Translations under genes and position numbers: made by a program
The notes under the pieces: model-generated
What the model was told of the DNA's origin: nothing
Seen by the model: the letters and a program-made list of their open reading frames with translations, nothing else
Databases searched by the model: none
Shown here: positions 10,484 through 19,195 of the stretch, piece after piece
Numbering within the stretch: position 1 is the stretch's first letter
Layout of the letters: each line of letters begins with the position of its first letter
DNA from: Devosia submarina
Lineage (GTDB): Bacteria; Pseudomonadota; Alphaproteobacteria; Rhizobiales; Devosiaceae
Direction of reading: 5' to 3'
Length of the DNA: 64,000 nucleotides
Assembly: GCF_003056345.1 (NCBI RefSeq)
Contig: NZ_PYWB01000004.1
Coordinates: 248,001 to 312,000 of the forward strand

Positions 10484-10519
10484 ATGTTAGCACTCCCAAA
10501 CTTTCCCGCAAGGCGAAAA

Positions 10520-11254
10520 ATGGCGCCCTCTAAGCTGAAAAGTGCCGAGACCGATGCCGCTCCCCGCAGGCGCCGCAAAAGCGTCGTGGCGGTGGATGGC
10601 GAAACCGAGCGCCCAGTCACGCGCATCCAGCGTGAAAAGCAGGACATAATCCTCGAAGCGGCGCTGGAAGTGTTTTCCCTTCATGGCTTTCGCGGCGCCA
10701 CGATCGACCAGATTGCCGAGCGCGCCGGCATGAGCAAGCCGAACCTGCTTTATTATTTCCCCCGCAAGGACGAGATCCACCGGCGCCTGATTGGGCAATT
10801 GCTCAAGACCTGGCTGGCCCCGCTCGAGGAAATGGACGCCAATGGCGATCCTTTTCCCGAGATACGCTCCTATATTCGCCGCAAGCTTGAAATGGCGCGC
10901 GACTTCCCCCGGGAAAGCCGCCTCTTTGCCAATGAGATGCTCCAGGGCGCGCCTCGTATCATCGAGATGATCGAGGTGGATCTGAAAAACCTCGTCGATG
11001 AAAAGGCGCGCGTGCTCCTGGCCTGGATGGATCAGGGCAAGATCGCACGCACCGATCCCTATCACCTGATCTTTTCCATCTGGGCCACCACCCAGCATTA
11101 TGCCGATTTCGACGTACAGGTCCGCGCCGTGCTGGGGCCGGGCCGCGGCGGGGAAGGGCGCTTCGAAGATGCCGCGCGCTACCTTGAGCACTTGTTTCTT
11201 TATGGCCTCACGCCCCGGCCCCGTTCGATCGATAAAATGAGCGGCAAATCCTGA
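10520..11254 (+). CDS. rutR: TetR-family regulator, RutR-like (pyrimidine-responsive)
   Basis: Transcription factor of 244 residues. After a basic N-terminal tail (PRRRRKS) comes a TetR HTH (about residues 45-95: ILEAALEVFSLHGFRGATIDQIAERAGMS, NLLYYFPRKDEI). The C-terminal ligand domain has ESRLFANEMLQGAPRI and IFSIWATTQHYADF, characteristic of the RutR (YcdC) family, which binds uracil or thymine. I start it at the ATG after AAGGCG; an ATG 36 bases upstream abuts the operator. It is divergent from the pyrimidine catabolic operon, consistent with local control. Confidence 0.88.
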   Translation: MAPSKLKSAETDAAPRRRRKSVVAVDGETERPVTRIQREKQDIILEAALEVFSLHGFRGATIDQIAERAGMSKPNLLYYFPRKDEIHRRLIGQLLKTWLAPLEEMDANGDPFPEIRSYIRRKLEMARDFPRESRLFANEMLQGAPRIIEMIEVDLKNLVDEKARVLLAWMDQGKIARTDPYHLIFSIWATTQHYADFDVQVRAVLGPGRGGEGRFEDAARYLEHLFLYGLTPRPRSIDKMSGKS

Positions 11255-11307
11255 GGACTTGTTTCACAGCCAGGCGCTAGGCTGCGGCAAGGTTTGGGGC
11301 CCCGATC

Positions 11308-11964
11308 ATGAGCAAGCCGCGCATTGCCGTTTTGTTTGATGCCGAAAACACCGCCTGCACCAGCGCACCCCTGGTGTTTCGACATCTCGAAACACTCGGA
11401 ACGGTTCAGTCCGCCTGCGCTGTCGGCGATTTCACCATCCTGGCGCCCTGGATCGACTGTGCGCGAATGCACGGCATCGACCTTGTCATGCAGCCGAGCC
11501 TGGGCAAGGGCAAGAACTCCGCCGACATTCGCCTCGCCATCGAGGCAATGGACCTGGCCCATCGCGGCTGCATCGACGCCCTGGCCCTGGTGACCTCGGA
11601 TCGGGATTTTACCCCATTGGCGTTCCGGCTGCGCGAAGCGGGGGTCGCCGTTCATGGCTTCAGCCAGAACGAGCCAAGCCCGGCCTTTCGTGCCGCCTGC
11701 ACCAGCTTCAACCTGCTGCAGCAAGCAACCCCAGAAATGCCAGCGCTGCTTTCGCTCAGCGAAAGGCAGAGGCTGCGGAAAATCGTTTCAAGCGTTTGCA
11801 AGAACGGCGATGTGGACCACGTTATGCTTGGGCAAGCCGTCCGCGCGGCGGCGCCCGAACTGGCAACCAGACTCAAAGGCAAGTTCCTCAAGACGCTTAT
11901 TGCCCACGGCCTTGTTCAGCGCATCGGCTCTGGATCACAACAAAAGCTGCGCCGCGCCGGTTAA
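11308..11964 (+). CDS. NYN-domain (LabA/DUF88-like) protein with C-terminal OST-HTH-like domain
   Basis: Protein of 218 residues. The N-terminal NYN/PIN-like nuclease fold has conserved acidic positions in VLFDAENTA (residues 8-16), KNSADIRLAIEAMDL and ALVTSDRDFTPLA. The C-terminal 70 residues (SLSERQRLRKIVSS to QRIGSG) resemble the winged-helix OST-HTH/LOTUS domain often fused to bacterial NYN domains. Such proteins are predicted RNA-binding or RNA-cleaving factors; the target is unknown. It follows the TetR gene by 53 bases on the same strand but is not an evident part of the pyrimidine pathway. Confidence 0.8.
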   Translation: MSKPRIAVLFDAENTACTSAPLVFRHLETLGTVQSACAVGDFTILAPWIDCARMHGIDLVMQPSLGKGKNSADIRLAIEAMDLAHRGCIDALALVTSDRDFTPLAFRLREAGVAVHGFSQNEPSPAFRAACTSFNLLQQATPEMPALLSLSERQRLRKIVSSVCKNGDVDHVMLGQAVRAAAPELATRLKGKFLKTLIAHGLVQRIGSGSQQKLRRAG

Positions 11965-12508
11965 TTGCCCTTGCTCGTCCGTGCAGTTACATCCCCGAGC
12001 TTTGTAGATGCACTCAAGCATCGCGGTGGTCGCCGACACAACCCGTTAACAGATTGTAAAGGCCGCTCTGTATTCCAGCAGTCTCACTGGTTCCATGTTA
12101 GAGGATCAACTACCAGATCTCTGCGCTAAGCCCTGCCACATTTGCCACAATTAGGCCAGCTTCCGCCGCTGACCGCGTTTTCCACAGCCCTGATCAGCCA
12201 GATCTCAACATGAAAACTGCGGAAACGCGAACTCGTGATGGAACTGTTACCGCATGGGCACACAAGGGAACGTGGTTCCCGATTCGCCGCTGAGTGGTTC
12301 CAGATGAAGGATGATCTCTCAGTCGCGTAGAATAATGTTCTACAAACGCGCGCAAACGCTCAGCGATACAGCCAGAAAACTCCCAAAATTCCTGTGTTCC
12401 CTGCGCAACAGAACGGCCCGCAAGGCCAGTTAAGGCTCTTGCCGGCACATTGTGGCCAGTCGCCACCGTTAAACCTCTGCTCACGTTAACTTAAGTGAGA
12501 CTAGACGT
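11965..12508. other. Intergenic region without a convincing gene
   Basis: This 544-base stretch has no frame with protein-like composition or a good binding site. It holds a perfect 6+5+6 dyad, GTAGAATAATGTTCTAC, at 12327-12343; a single DnaA-box-like TTTTCCACA at about 12178; and TTAACTTAA near 12485, about 20 bases upstream of the RlpA-like gene. It is less G/C-rich than the flanks and may carry a long leader, a regulatory RNA or a decayed gene. I cannot tell which. Confidence 0.4.
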
Positions 12509-12862
12509 TTGATCAGGAAAGCCATTTCGGTCGCCGCTGTTGTTGCAGCTCTCTTTTCCTTCTCCACTGCAGCCTACGCCCAATGTGGCGGCGCATCCTG
12601 GTACGGCCCCGGCTTCAACGGGAAAAAAGCCGCGTCAGGTGAAATCTTCAACGAAAACGCCATGACGGCGGCACATCGTTCGCTGCCCTTCGGTACCAAG
12701 CTTCTTGTCACAGACCAGAACACCGGTCGTCAGATCAAGGTAACCATCAATGACCGCGGTCCGTTCCACGGCAAGCGCATCATCGACCTGAGCAAGGCCG
12801 CTGCCGGCAAGCTGGGCTTCCGCAACCGCGGCACCACTTCCGTGTGCATCAGCCAGCTCTGA
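12509..12862 (+). CDS. Small exported RlpA-like double-psi beta-barrel protein
   Basis: Secreted protein of 117 residues with a Sec signal (MIRKAISVAAVVAALFSFST, cleavage after AYA at about residue 24) and one RlpA-type double-psi barrel: CGGASWYGPGFNGKKAASGE, AHRSLPFGTKLLV, VTINDRGPFHGKRIIDLS. The conserved WYG, aspartate of NDRGPF and DLS signatures are intact. RlpA proteins cut denuded glycan strands at the septum, but the SPOR domain that targets full-length RlpA is absent, so this is a minimal version. The start is TTG; no ATG is available. A terminator follows. Confidence 0.85.
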   Translation: MIRKAISVAAVVAALFSFSTAAYAQCGGASWYGPGFNGKKAASGEIFNENAMTAAHRSLPFGTKLLVTDQNTGRQIKVTINDRGPFHGKRIIDLSKAAAGKLGFRNRGTTSVCISQL

Positions 12863-12886
12863 TCCTTCCCCTGCACGTGCCTTTCC

Positions 12887-12917
12887 AACGGGTCTCCGCC
12901 AAGGCGGGGGCCCGTTT
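12887..12917 (+). terminator. Terminator after the RlpA-like gene
   Basis: A long GC-rich hairpin (AACGGG...CCGCC paired with GGCGG...CCCGTT, loop AA) ends in TTTGTAT, 25 bases after the stop codon on the same strand. Confidence 0.7.
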
Positions 12918-12982
12918 GTATGCTAGCCCGCCTTTAGGATGTTGCGCTAGCATGCGCTTGGGGAATGCGGGGGAAAGCGACG

Positions 12983-13537
12983 GTGAAAGCCAGCGCTTAC
13001 ATTATTGGTCCTTTGGATGGCGCAGGCTCTGCCTTGATGGACCTCGCCCGGCGCCTTGATTTCGAAAATGTATCGCCCTTTAGCGGCATCGCGCAGGCCG
13101 AAACACAATCGGCCGTTACCCCGATCTGCTTTTTCCTGTTTGCAGCCGTGCCCGATGTTTCCGCCCTGGGCCCTATTTCAGACGCGATCCGCTTCTGTCC
13201 CAAGAGCCACATCCGCTTCTCGCCACTGATCTATTTTGCGGCAAATCCTTCTGTTGAAGCGATCACCGCCTGCATCGCCATGGGCTTTGATGATGTGATC
13301 ACCATGCCATTCACCACGGCGCGCGTCCGCGAACGAATCGAGCGCCAGCTGGGCCGCAACCTCACCTTCTTTGAAACCGCCGGCTATTTTGGACCAGACC
13401 GCCGCGATCGTGTGACCGCGCCGAAAGGGGCAGCCGAAACGCGCCTTGGCGGGCAGTTCCGGCGCCTCGAGATCCTGCGCAATCCCCTAAGCGGTATCAC
13501 CGTAATCAGCGACGACCTCCACATGCTGCCGAGCTGA
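12983..13537 (+). CDS. Degenerate receiver-domain (CheY-like) protein
   Basis: Protein of about 184 residues resembling a response-regulator receiver whose active site has decayed. The segment where the phospho-acceptor aspartate should lie reads ICFFLFAAV, and the GFDDVITMPFTTARVRERIERQL segment matches the alpha4-beta5 region but has methionine where the conserved lysine (KPF) belongs. About 50 residues without a recognisable output domain follow. I chose the GTG start because GGGGGAAAG sits six bases upstream; an in-frame ATG 18 bases earlier is possible. It may be a phosphorylation-independent partner protein; role unknown. Confidence 0.6.
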   Translation: MKASAYIIGPLDGAGSALMDLARRLDFENVSPFSGIAQAETQSAVTPICFFLFAAVPDVSALGPISDAIRFCPKSHIRFSPLIYFAANPSVEAITACIAMGFDDVITMPFTTARVRERIERQLGRNLTFFETAGYFGPDRRDRVTAPKGAAETRLGGQFRRLEILRNPLSGITVISDDLHMLPS

Positions 13538-13662
13538 CACACCGCTGCTGACGCCTTTTTGCAACGTTGCACAATAAGGGGGAAAACGTTTCCGCACCCC
13601 TATTCTCCGCTGCCGGCTTTTCGCATAGGGTCGCGCGACTGATTTCGCGAGTAGTTTCAGCC

Positions 13663-14838
13663 ATGAGATTCGGCATCGACTTGCCGCCCCAGATTAAAGT
13701 GTTCGGGGCGTTCTTCATCTATTCGTTCACCATGGGCAGCCTTTATCCGCGTCTCCCTGCGATTCAGACGGCCATGAATGTGGGTGAAGGCGCTCTTGGC
13801 CTGGCGCTGATCGGCGCGGCCCTTGGTACGCTGATCTCCCTGACCTTTGCGGGTCCCCTGATCGAGCGCATCGGCTATCGCCGCACCTTGTTGACGGCTA
13901 TCCCGCTGCTGTCGGTATTCTACGCCATTGCTGTTTGGGCCCAGGGTCCGCTGGCCTTTTTCCTGCTGCTCATGCCCGTCGGCATCACCATTGGCTGCAT
14001 TGAAATCATCATCAACCTTGAAGCCGACCGCGTGGAACACGCCATAGGCCGGCGCATCATGAACCGTGCCCACGCCTTCTGGAGCTTTGGCTTTTTCTCC
14101 GCCGGCATGGTGGGCTCCTTTATTGCCCAGACCGGCATCTCGCCTCAGCTGCACCTGGCCATCATGGTTCCGGTGGTAACGGTCGTGTCGCTCCTGCTCC
14201 TTGGCCGGTTCGAGCCAGCCGAGCACCGCGCCGGCGGCAGCACCGAGCAGGTGCCACGCTTTGCCCGTCCAACAGGCCCCATCCTTGTTCTGGTTGGCGT
14301 GTGCCTTTCCGCCATGATCCTTGAAGGCGCAGGTATTGATTGGTCGGCCATCTATATGCGCAACGAATTTGGCGCAGCGCCCTTCTGGGCCGGTTTCGCC
14401 GTGGCCCTGGGTGCGGGCGCCCAGGCCGTGACCCGCTTTTTCGCGGACAGCTTTGTGGAGCGCTGGAGCCCGGTCCTTGTTGCGCGAACCCTGCTTGCCA
14501 TTTCCGGCATCGGCGCGCTGATCGTGTTTTTCACGCCCGTATGGTGGCTCGCCTATGTGGGCCTGGCCCTGATCGGCGTCGGCACCAGCGCGCTCTTTCC
14601 CCTGGCCATGTCCGCCGCAGCACAGCGCACCGATCGCCCCGCCGCGATCAATGTTGCCGCGCTGGCGCAGATTTCCTTTGTTTCCTTCCTTCTTGGCCCG
14701 CCGCTTCTGGGCTATATCGCCGAACATTTCGGCATTCGCTGGGCCTTTGGCGTGGGCATACCGCTCGTCCTCCTGGGCCTCCTTATGGCTGACGCTCTGG
14801 GCAATCGCCGCCAGGGCAAGATGGTGCCGGCACAATGA
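13663..14838 (+). CDS. MFS transporter, YbjJ-like (tandem copy 1)
   Basis: Major facilitator of 391 residues with about 12 hydrophobic helices. It begins MRFGIDLPPQIKVFGAFFIY and carries motif-A-like GTLISLTFAGPLIERIGYRR. It shares long conserved blocks with the next two transporters: EADRVEHAIGRRIMNRAHAFWS, EGAGIDWSAIYMR and LSAAAQRTDRPA-type segments. These are recent-looking paralogues of the DHA family that includes E. coli YbjJ. The substrate is unknown. The stop overlaps the next start by four bases (ATGA). Confidence 0.85.
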   Translation: MRFGIDLPPQIKVFGAFFIYSFTMGSLYPRLPAIQTAMNVGEGALGLALIGAALGTLISLTFAGPLIERIGYRRTLLTAIPLLSVFYAIAVWAQGPLAFFLLLMPVGITIGCIEIIINLEADRVEHAIGRRIMNRAHAFWSFGFFSAGMVGSFIAQTGISPQLHLAIMVPVVTVVSLLLLGRFEPAEHRAGGSTEQVPRFARPTGPILVLVGVCLSAMILEGAGIDWSAIYMRNEFGAAPFWAGFAVALGAGAQAVTRFFADSFVERWSPVLVARTLLAISGIGALIVFFTPVWWLAYVGLALIGVGTSALFPLAMSAAAQRTDRPAAINVAALAQISFVSFLLGPPLLGYIAEHFGIRWAFGVGIPLVLLGLLMADALGNRRQGKMVPAQ

Positions 14839-16025
14839 TGATCGCTCCCCAACACCGGCTCTATAGCTGCTTCTTTCTTTTTGCCGTCACCACGGGCGCC
14901 CTGATGTCGCGCCTGCCCGATATTCAGACCCATCTCGGTGTCAGCGAAAGCCAGCTGGGCCTGACCATGATTGGCATGTCCATCGGCTCGCTGATTTCGC
15001 TTACCTTTGGCGCCGCAATAATCGAGCGCCTCGGCGTGCGCACCACCGCGTTTCTGACGGTGCTCGGCCCTGCGCTGCTCTTTGCGCTTGTGCCTTGGCT
15101 CGGTGTCGCGCCTGCCGTGTTCGTCGCCCTGTTCTTCACCGGCCTTCTTTCCGGCGCGCTGGAGATCAACCTCAACGTCGAGATTGACCGGCTCGAAATG
15201 CACACCGGCGGCCGCTTCATGAACCGCGCTCATGGCTTCTGGAGCGTCGGCTTTTTTGTAACGGCCCTGGTTGGGGCTGGCATTCGCCAATCCGGCTTGT
15301 CCGTTGAGGCTCATCTGGGCCTTATCGCCCTCTTTGTTGTTCTGGTCGGCGGTTACATGATCTCGGGCATCAAGCCCGCGCCCGCCCCGCAACGCACACT
15401 GGGCGAAAACACTCACCGCATTGCCTTCCCAAATCTGGGCCTTCTGCCCTTGTGCCTCATCGGCTTTGCCGCTTTCCTTGTGGAAGGGGCGGGGATTGAT
15501 TGGTCGGCCATTTATATGCGCGACGTTTTTGCGGCCGAACCTTTCGTAGGCGGCATGGGCCTTACGCTCTTTGCCTTCTTCATGGCTGTGATGCGCCTTT
15601 CCGCCGATCCGGTAGTGGCCCGGTTCGGTCCCCGCAACGTGGCAATGGTGCTCCTCACCCTGGCGACATTTGGCGCCCTCATGGTGGGCCTGGCTCCTGC
15701 GACAGGTATCGCCCTTTCCGGCTTTGCTCTGATGGGTATCGGCTGTTCCGCCGTTTACCCCCTGGCGGTTTCGGCCGCCGCCCAGCGCACCGATCGTCCT
15801 GCCGCCGTCAATGTTGCGGCGCTGGGGCAGGTGAGTTTCGTTGTGTTCTTCCTTGCGCCGCCGCTCCTAGGCTTTGTTGCAGAGTTCATGGGCATCCGCA
15901 ATTCCTACCTCATCTGCGTGCCGCTGCTGCTTGCCGGGCTGTGGGCCTCGAGCTTTGCCCTGGGCACGCGCAAGCTCGACACGCCCCATGGCTTGGCTCC
16001 GGAGCCCGTGTCGCCTCATGCCTGA
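14835..16025 (+). CDS. MFS transporter, YbjJ-like (tandem copy 2)
   Basis: Inner-membrane transporter of 396 residues, closely related to the preceding copy. Shared blocks include GSLISLTFGAAIIERLGVR, MNRAHGFWSVGFF, EGAGIDWSAIYMRDVF and AAAQRTDRPAAVNVAALGQVSF. Translational coupling on both sides (ATGA overlap at the start; mmcB begins within its last codons) shows a single transcript. Different N-terminal and loop residues suggest divergence of specificity after duplication, but no substrate can be named. Confidence 0.85.
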   Translation: MMIAPQHRLYSCFFLFAVTTGALMSRLPDIQTHLGVSESQLGLTMIGMSIGSLISLTFGAAIIERLGVRTTAFLTVLGPALLFALVPWLGVAPAVFVALFFTGLLSGALEINLNVEIDRLEMHTGGRFMNRAHGFWSVGFFVTALVGAGIRQSGLSVEAHLGLIALFVVLVGGYMISGIKPAPAPQRTLGENTHRIAFPNLGLLPLCLIGFAAFLVEGAGIDWSAIYMRDVFAAEPFVGGMGLTLFAFFMAVMRLSADPVVARFGPRNVAMVLLTLATFGALMVGLAPATGIALSGFALMGIGCSAVYPLAVSAAAQRTDRPAAVNVAALGQVSFVVFFLAPPLLGFVAEFMGIRNSYLICVPLLLAGLWASSFALGTRKLDTPHGLAPEPVSPHA

Positions 16026-16479
16026 TCTGCCGCCCATTGTTGACCTGCGCCAGTCGCCTACGGCGCTGCGGGTTCAACGTGGCGTCATGCGCCTCCTGCG
16101 CGAGCGATACGACATGGCCTGCTATGCCGAAGTGACGCTCAGGAGCGGCCGGCGCGCCGATATCCTGGGCGTGGGACCAAAGGGCGAGATCTGGATCGTG
16201 GAGATCAAGTCGAGCCTGATCGACTTCCAGGTCGACAAGAAATGGCATGAATATCGCGACTTCTCCGACCGCTTCTTTTTCGCCAAGCCACCCGAACTTG
16301 ATCCTGCCATCTTCCCCCAAACCGAAGGGCTGATCGTCGCCGATGCGCATGATGGGGCCATCCTGCGCCCCAGCCCCGATACCCCCCTTGCGCCCGCACG
16401 CCGCAAGGCGCTGATGCTCCAGCTTGCCCGCCTGGGCGCCGACCGCATCCACGCCCTGATGGATCCCGGCCCCAAGTGA
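16018..16479 (+). CDS. mmcB: MmcB family DNA repair protein (PD-(D/E)XK nuclease-like)
   Basis: Protein of 153 residues of the alphaproteobacterial MmcB family (DUF1052-type), implicated in mitomycin C resistance in Caulobacter. The nuclease-like core is visible: YAEVTLRSGRRADILGVGPKGEIWIVEIKSS gives the E...D...ExK acidic/lysine set. The start ATG lies inside the end of the upstream MFS gene and the stop overlaps a GTG start of the next MFS gene, so a repair gene is locked into a transporter operon. I see no clear LexA box (GTTC-N7-GTTC) immediately upstream. Confidence 0.88.
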   Translation: MPDLPPIVDLRQSPTALRVQRGVMRLLRERYDMACYAEVTLRSGRRADILGVGPKGEIWIVEIKSSLIDFQVDKKWHEYRDFSDRFFFAKPPELDPAIFPQTEGLIVADAHDGAILRPSPDTPLAPARRKALMLQLARLGADRIHALMDPGPK

Positions 16480-17660
16480 GCAAAGCCATGGCCATCCGGG
16501 CCCCCGCACAATGGCGCATCATGGCCCTGTTCTTTGTCCATGCCCTGGCCGCTGGCGCCATTCACACCCGCATCCCCGATGTGCAGCTGCAGATTGGCCT
16601 CAGCGAAGCCGAACTTGGCATGGTCCTGATGGGCCAGCCCCTGGGCGCGCTCAGCATGTTCCTTTTTTCGAGCCGCCTCATCGAGGCCCTTGGCCCACGC
16701 AAGATCATCCTCTGGCTCCTGCCCGTGATGACCGCCAGTGCCGCCCTGGTCACAGTGCTGCTCCATCCCCTGGCCATGTTTATTCTCCTTGCCATCAACG
16801 GCGTCGGCTTTTCCGTCACCAACATCGCCATCAATGTGGAAGCCGACCGGGTGGAAGCCAGCACCGGCCAGCGCATCATGAACACCTGCCATGGCGCCTG
16901 GAGCCTGGGGTTCCTCCTCACCTCGCTTCTGGGCGCGGCCTTGCGCGGCATGCATGTCTTGCCCGCCATTCATCTCTGGGGCTTTGCGCCGATCCTGATC
17001 GCCTTGCTGCTGGTGATCGTCCTGCCCATGCCCTCGGCCGCCGAACGCGCCTTCAGCGTCACAGGCAAGCGCAAGCTCGCCTGGCCCACCCTGGCCACCA
17101 TGGGCCTGGTCGCCTTTGGGCTGGGCGCAGGCCTTATGGAAGGCGCCTCGCGCGCTTGGTCCATCATCCTTCTGCGCGACAGTTTCGACGCCCCGGTCTG
17201 GGTTGAATCCATGGCGCTTCCAGCCTTGCTGGTCACCATGGCCATCGGTCGCCTGCTGGCCGATCCCATCATCGAGCGCCATGGCCCGGTAAAGGTGGCG
17301 CGCCTCCTCACCAGCCTTGCCATCGCAGGCCTGCTCATGGTCGTTCTTTCGCCCCACTACCTCTTTGCCATTGGCGGCTTTGCCCTGATCGGCGCCGGCA
17401 TCTGCGTGCTGTATCCGCTCATGCTCTCCGCCGCAGCCCGTCTTGGCGATCGCCCCGCGTCCGAAAACGTCGCGGCCACCACCCTGATCGTCCAGATGCT
17501 CAATCTGGGCGCGCCGGCCCTGATCGGCGGCACGGCGGAGAATTTTGGAGTTCGCATAGCGTTCGCCATCCTCCTGCCCCTCCTCATGCTCACCTGGGCC
17601 ATGTCAGGGCGCCTTGCGCCACCTGAAGGACAGGCTGGGCCCGCCGCTGCCACGCGCTAG
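16476..17660 (+). CDS. MFS transporter, YbjJ-like (tandem copy 3)
   Basis: Major facilitator of 394 residues, the most divergent of the three copies. It keeps EADRVEASTGQRIMNTCHGAWS and LSAAARLGDRPASENVAA, but the DWSAIYMR block of copies 1 and 2 is replaced by RAWSIILLRDSF. The start is GTG, overlapping the mmcB stop by four bases (GTGA); an ATG four codons later is an alternative. It ends the operon at a bidirectional terminator. Confidence 0.85.
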   Translation: MSKAMAIRAPAQWRIMALFFVHALAAGAIHTRIPDVQLQIGLSEAELGMVLMGQPLGALSMFLFSSRLIEALGPRKIILWLLPVMTASAALVTVLLHPLAMFILLAINGVGFSVTNIAINVEADRVEASTGQRIMNTCHGAWSLGFLLTSLLGAALRGMHVLPAIHLWGFAPILIALLLVIVLPMPSAAERAFSVTGKRKLAWPTLATMGLVAFGLGAGLMEGASRAWSIILLRDSFDAPVWVESMALPALLVTMAIGRLLADPIIERHGPVKVARLLTSLAIAGLLMVVLSPHYLFAIGGFALIGAGICVLYPLMLSAAARLGDRPASENVAATTLIVQMLNLGAPALIGGTAENFGVRIAFAILLPLLMLTWAMSGRLAPPEGQAGPAAATR

Positions 17661-17680
17661 AGCCACCAACACGCAAACAA

Positions 17681-17713
17681 AAAGGGCAGGCCCATAGGAC
17701 CTGCCCTTTGTTT
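17681..17713. terminator. Bidirectional terminator between MFS operon and infC
   Basis: AAAGGGCAGG (17681-17690) pairs with CCTGCCCTTT (17700-17709) around a 9-base loop, with a T-rich tail on both sides (TTTGTTTT rightward, TTTTTGTTTG leftward). It serves the rightward transporter operon and the leftward infC gene. Confidence 0.85.
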
Positions 17714-17730
17714 TGGATCGCATTGTCGCC

Positions 17731-18267
17731 TTACTTGGGCGCCAGCACCATGACCATCTGCCGCCCTTCCGAGCGTGGCTGCGATTCAACCTTGGCGATG
17801 GCCTCGGTCTGGTCCTTGACCTTGATCAGGAGCTGCATGCCCAATTCCTGGTGCGCCATTTCGCGACCGCGAAAGCGCATGGTCACCTTGACGCGATCCC
17901 CGTCATCCAGGAACCGCTGCACAGCCTTCATCTTGGTCTCGTAGTCATGCGTGTCGATGTTCGGACGCATCTGGACTTCCTTGACCTCGATCACCTTCTG
18001 CTTCTTGCGTGCCTCGGCAGCTTTTTTCTGCGCGGCATATTTAAAGCGCCCAAGGTCAAGCATCTTGGCGACCGGCGGCTGGGCATTGGGAGAGATCAGA
18101 ACAAGATCGAGACCCTGTTCCTGCGCTTCTGCGAGAGCTTCGCGGGTGCGAACAATTCCGCGGTTCTCGCCTTCAGCATCGATGAGCTGCACATCGGGGC
18201 TGGTGATATCTTCGTTCGAGAGCGGCCCATCTTTCTGGGGCGCGACTGGTCTCATGGGACGGCGAAT
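17731..18267 (-). CDS. infC: Translation initiation factor IF-3 (AUU start)
   Basis: IF-3 of 178 residues, keeping 30S subunits free and proofreading the start codon. The N-domain ([37 protein letters not shown]), linker and C-domain ([34 protein letters not shown]) are all present. No ATG or GTG lies at the conserved start; the codon before [14 protein letters not shown] is ATT with AAGGA eight bases upstream. An ATT start is how E. coli infC autoregulates through IF-3 discrimination. A downstream ATG (MRPVAPQ) and an upstream extension are alternatives. rpmI and rplT do not follow. Confidence 0.93.
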   Translation of the reverse strand: MRRPMRPVAPQKDGPLSNEDITSPDVQLIDAEGENRGIVRTREALAEAQEQGLDLVLISPNAQPPVAKMLDLGRFKYAAQKKAAEARKKQKVIEVKEVQMRPNIDTHDYETKMKAVQRFLDDGDRVKVTMRFRGREMAHQELGMQLLIKVKDQTEAIAKVESQPRSEGRQMVMVLAPK

Positions 18268-18380
18268 GGCAAACGATCCTTGTGTTGTTGCTACCTGGGG
18301 GTGAAATCCGCCATAAAATCGTGTTAGCCGGGCCATAAGTCAACTGCCAAGCGCTACAATTTACGCAACGGGCCCATCTC

Positions 18381-19154
18381 ATGACCATATCCGAGCCATC
18401 CGCCACCACCATCACCGTCGGGCAGGGTGCCGCCGAGCGCCCGATCGCCGTTCTCCAGCGCCCCGGCACTGCGCCGGGCCTCTTCTGGCTGGGCGGCTTT
18501 CGCTCCGACATGATGGGCAGCAAGGCCCTCTGCCTCGACGAATTGGGCGCTGAAAAGGGCCTGGCCGTCACGCGCTTTGATTATTCCGGCCACGGTGCCT
18601 CAGGCGGCGATTTCAACCAGGGCACGATTACGCGCTGGCTCGAGGAAGCCCAAGCCGTATTCGCCACGACACAAGGCCCCCAAATCATTGTGGGCTCCTC
18701 CATGGGCGGCTGGCTTGCCCTTCTTCTGGCCCGCGCCCTGCTGCGCCACGGCGAAAAACGGGCACATGCCATGGTCCTGATCGCGCCAGCACCCGACATG
18801 ACCCACGAGCTGATGCTCCCCGGTTTCACCCCGGCCGAACAGGAATCCCTGCAAAACAACGGCTATGTGGAGCAGCCCAGCCAATACTCCCCCGAGCCCT
18901 ACCGCATCAACCGCGCTCTGCTCGATGACGGGGAAAACCACCGCCTCTTCGGCAATGTCATCGAAACCGGCTGCCCCGTCACGATCCTCCAGGGCGGCCA
19001 GGACCCCGACGTGCCCCAAAGGCACGCCATCAAGCTCGTAACGCACCTTCTTCACGACCCGGTCACCCTGACCCTGATCCCCGACGGCGACCACCGCCTC
19101 AGCCGCCCGGAAGACCTCCAGCGCCTGCGCCAGGCTATTTTGGCGTTGCTCTAG
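18381..19154 (+). CDS. Alpha/beta hydrolase (serine hydrolase)
   Basis: Cytoplasmic hydrolase of 257 residues. The nucleophile elbow is GSSMGG (VGSSMGGWLALLLARAL); the acid is probably in ILQGGQDPDVP and the histidine in LIPDGDHRLSRPED. The oxyanion segment is WLGGFRSDMMGSKA. It resembles the ABHD10/palmitoyl-thioesterase-like group and some carboxylesterases. The substrate is not predictable. It is divergent from infC with about 110 bases between. Confidence 0.82.
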   Translation: MTISEPSATTITVGQGAAERPIAVLQRPGTAPGLFWLGGFRSDMMGSKALCLDELGAEKGLAVTRFDYSGHGASGGDFNQGTITRWLEEAQAVFATTQGPQIIVGSSMGGWLALLLARALLRHGEKRAHAMVLIAPAPDMTHELMLPGFTPAEQESLQNNGYVEQPSQYSPEPYRINRALLDDGENHRLFGNVIETGCPVTILQGGQDPDVPQRHAIKLVTHLLHDPVTLTLIPDGDHRLSRPEDLQRLRQAILALL

Positions 19155-19195
19155 GGCACTCCACGCCCTTAGACCCCATCGGGAGCACGCCAGTA

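Noticed and set aside
12194..12484. 96-codon leftward frame in the 12 kb intergenic region
   Set aside because: No ribosome-binding site, no recognisable domain, and it faces the RlpA-like promoter.
16122..17357. 411-codon leftward frame across mmcB and MFS copy 3
   Set aside because: It is antisense to two overlapping genes with clear families and has biased Gly/His/Gln composition.
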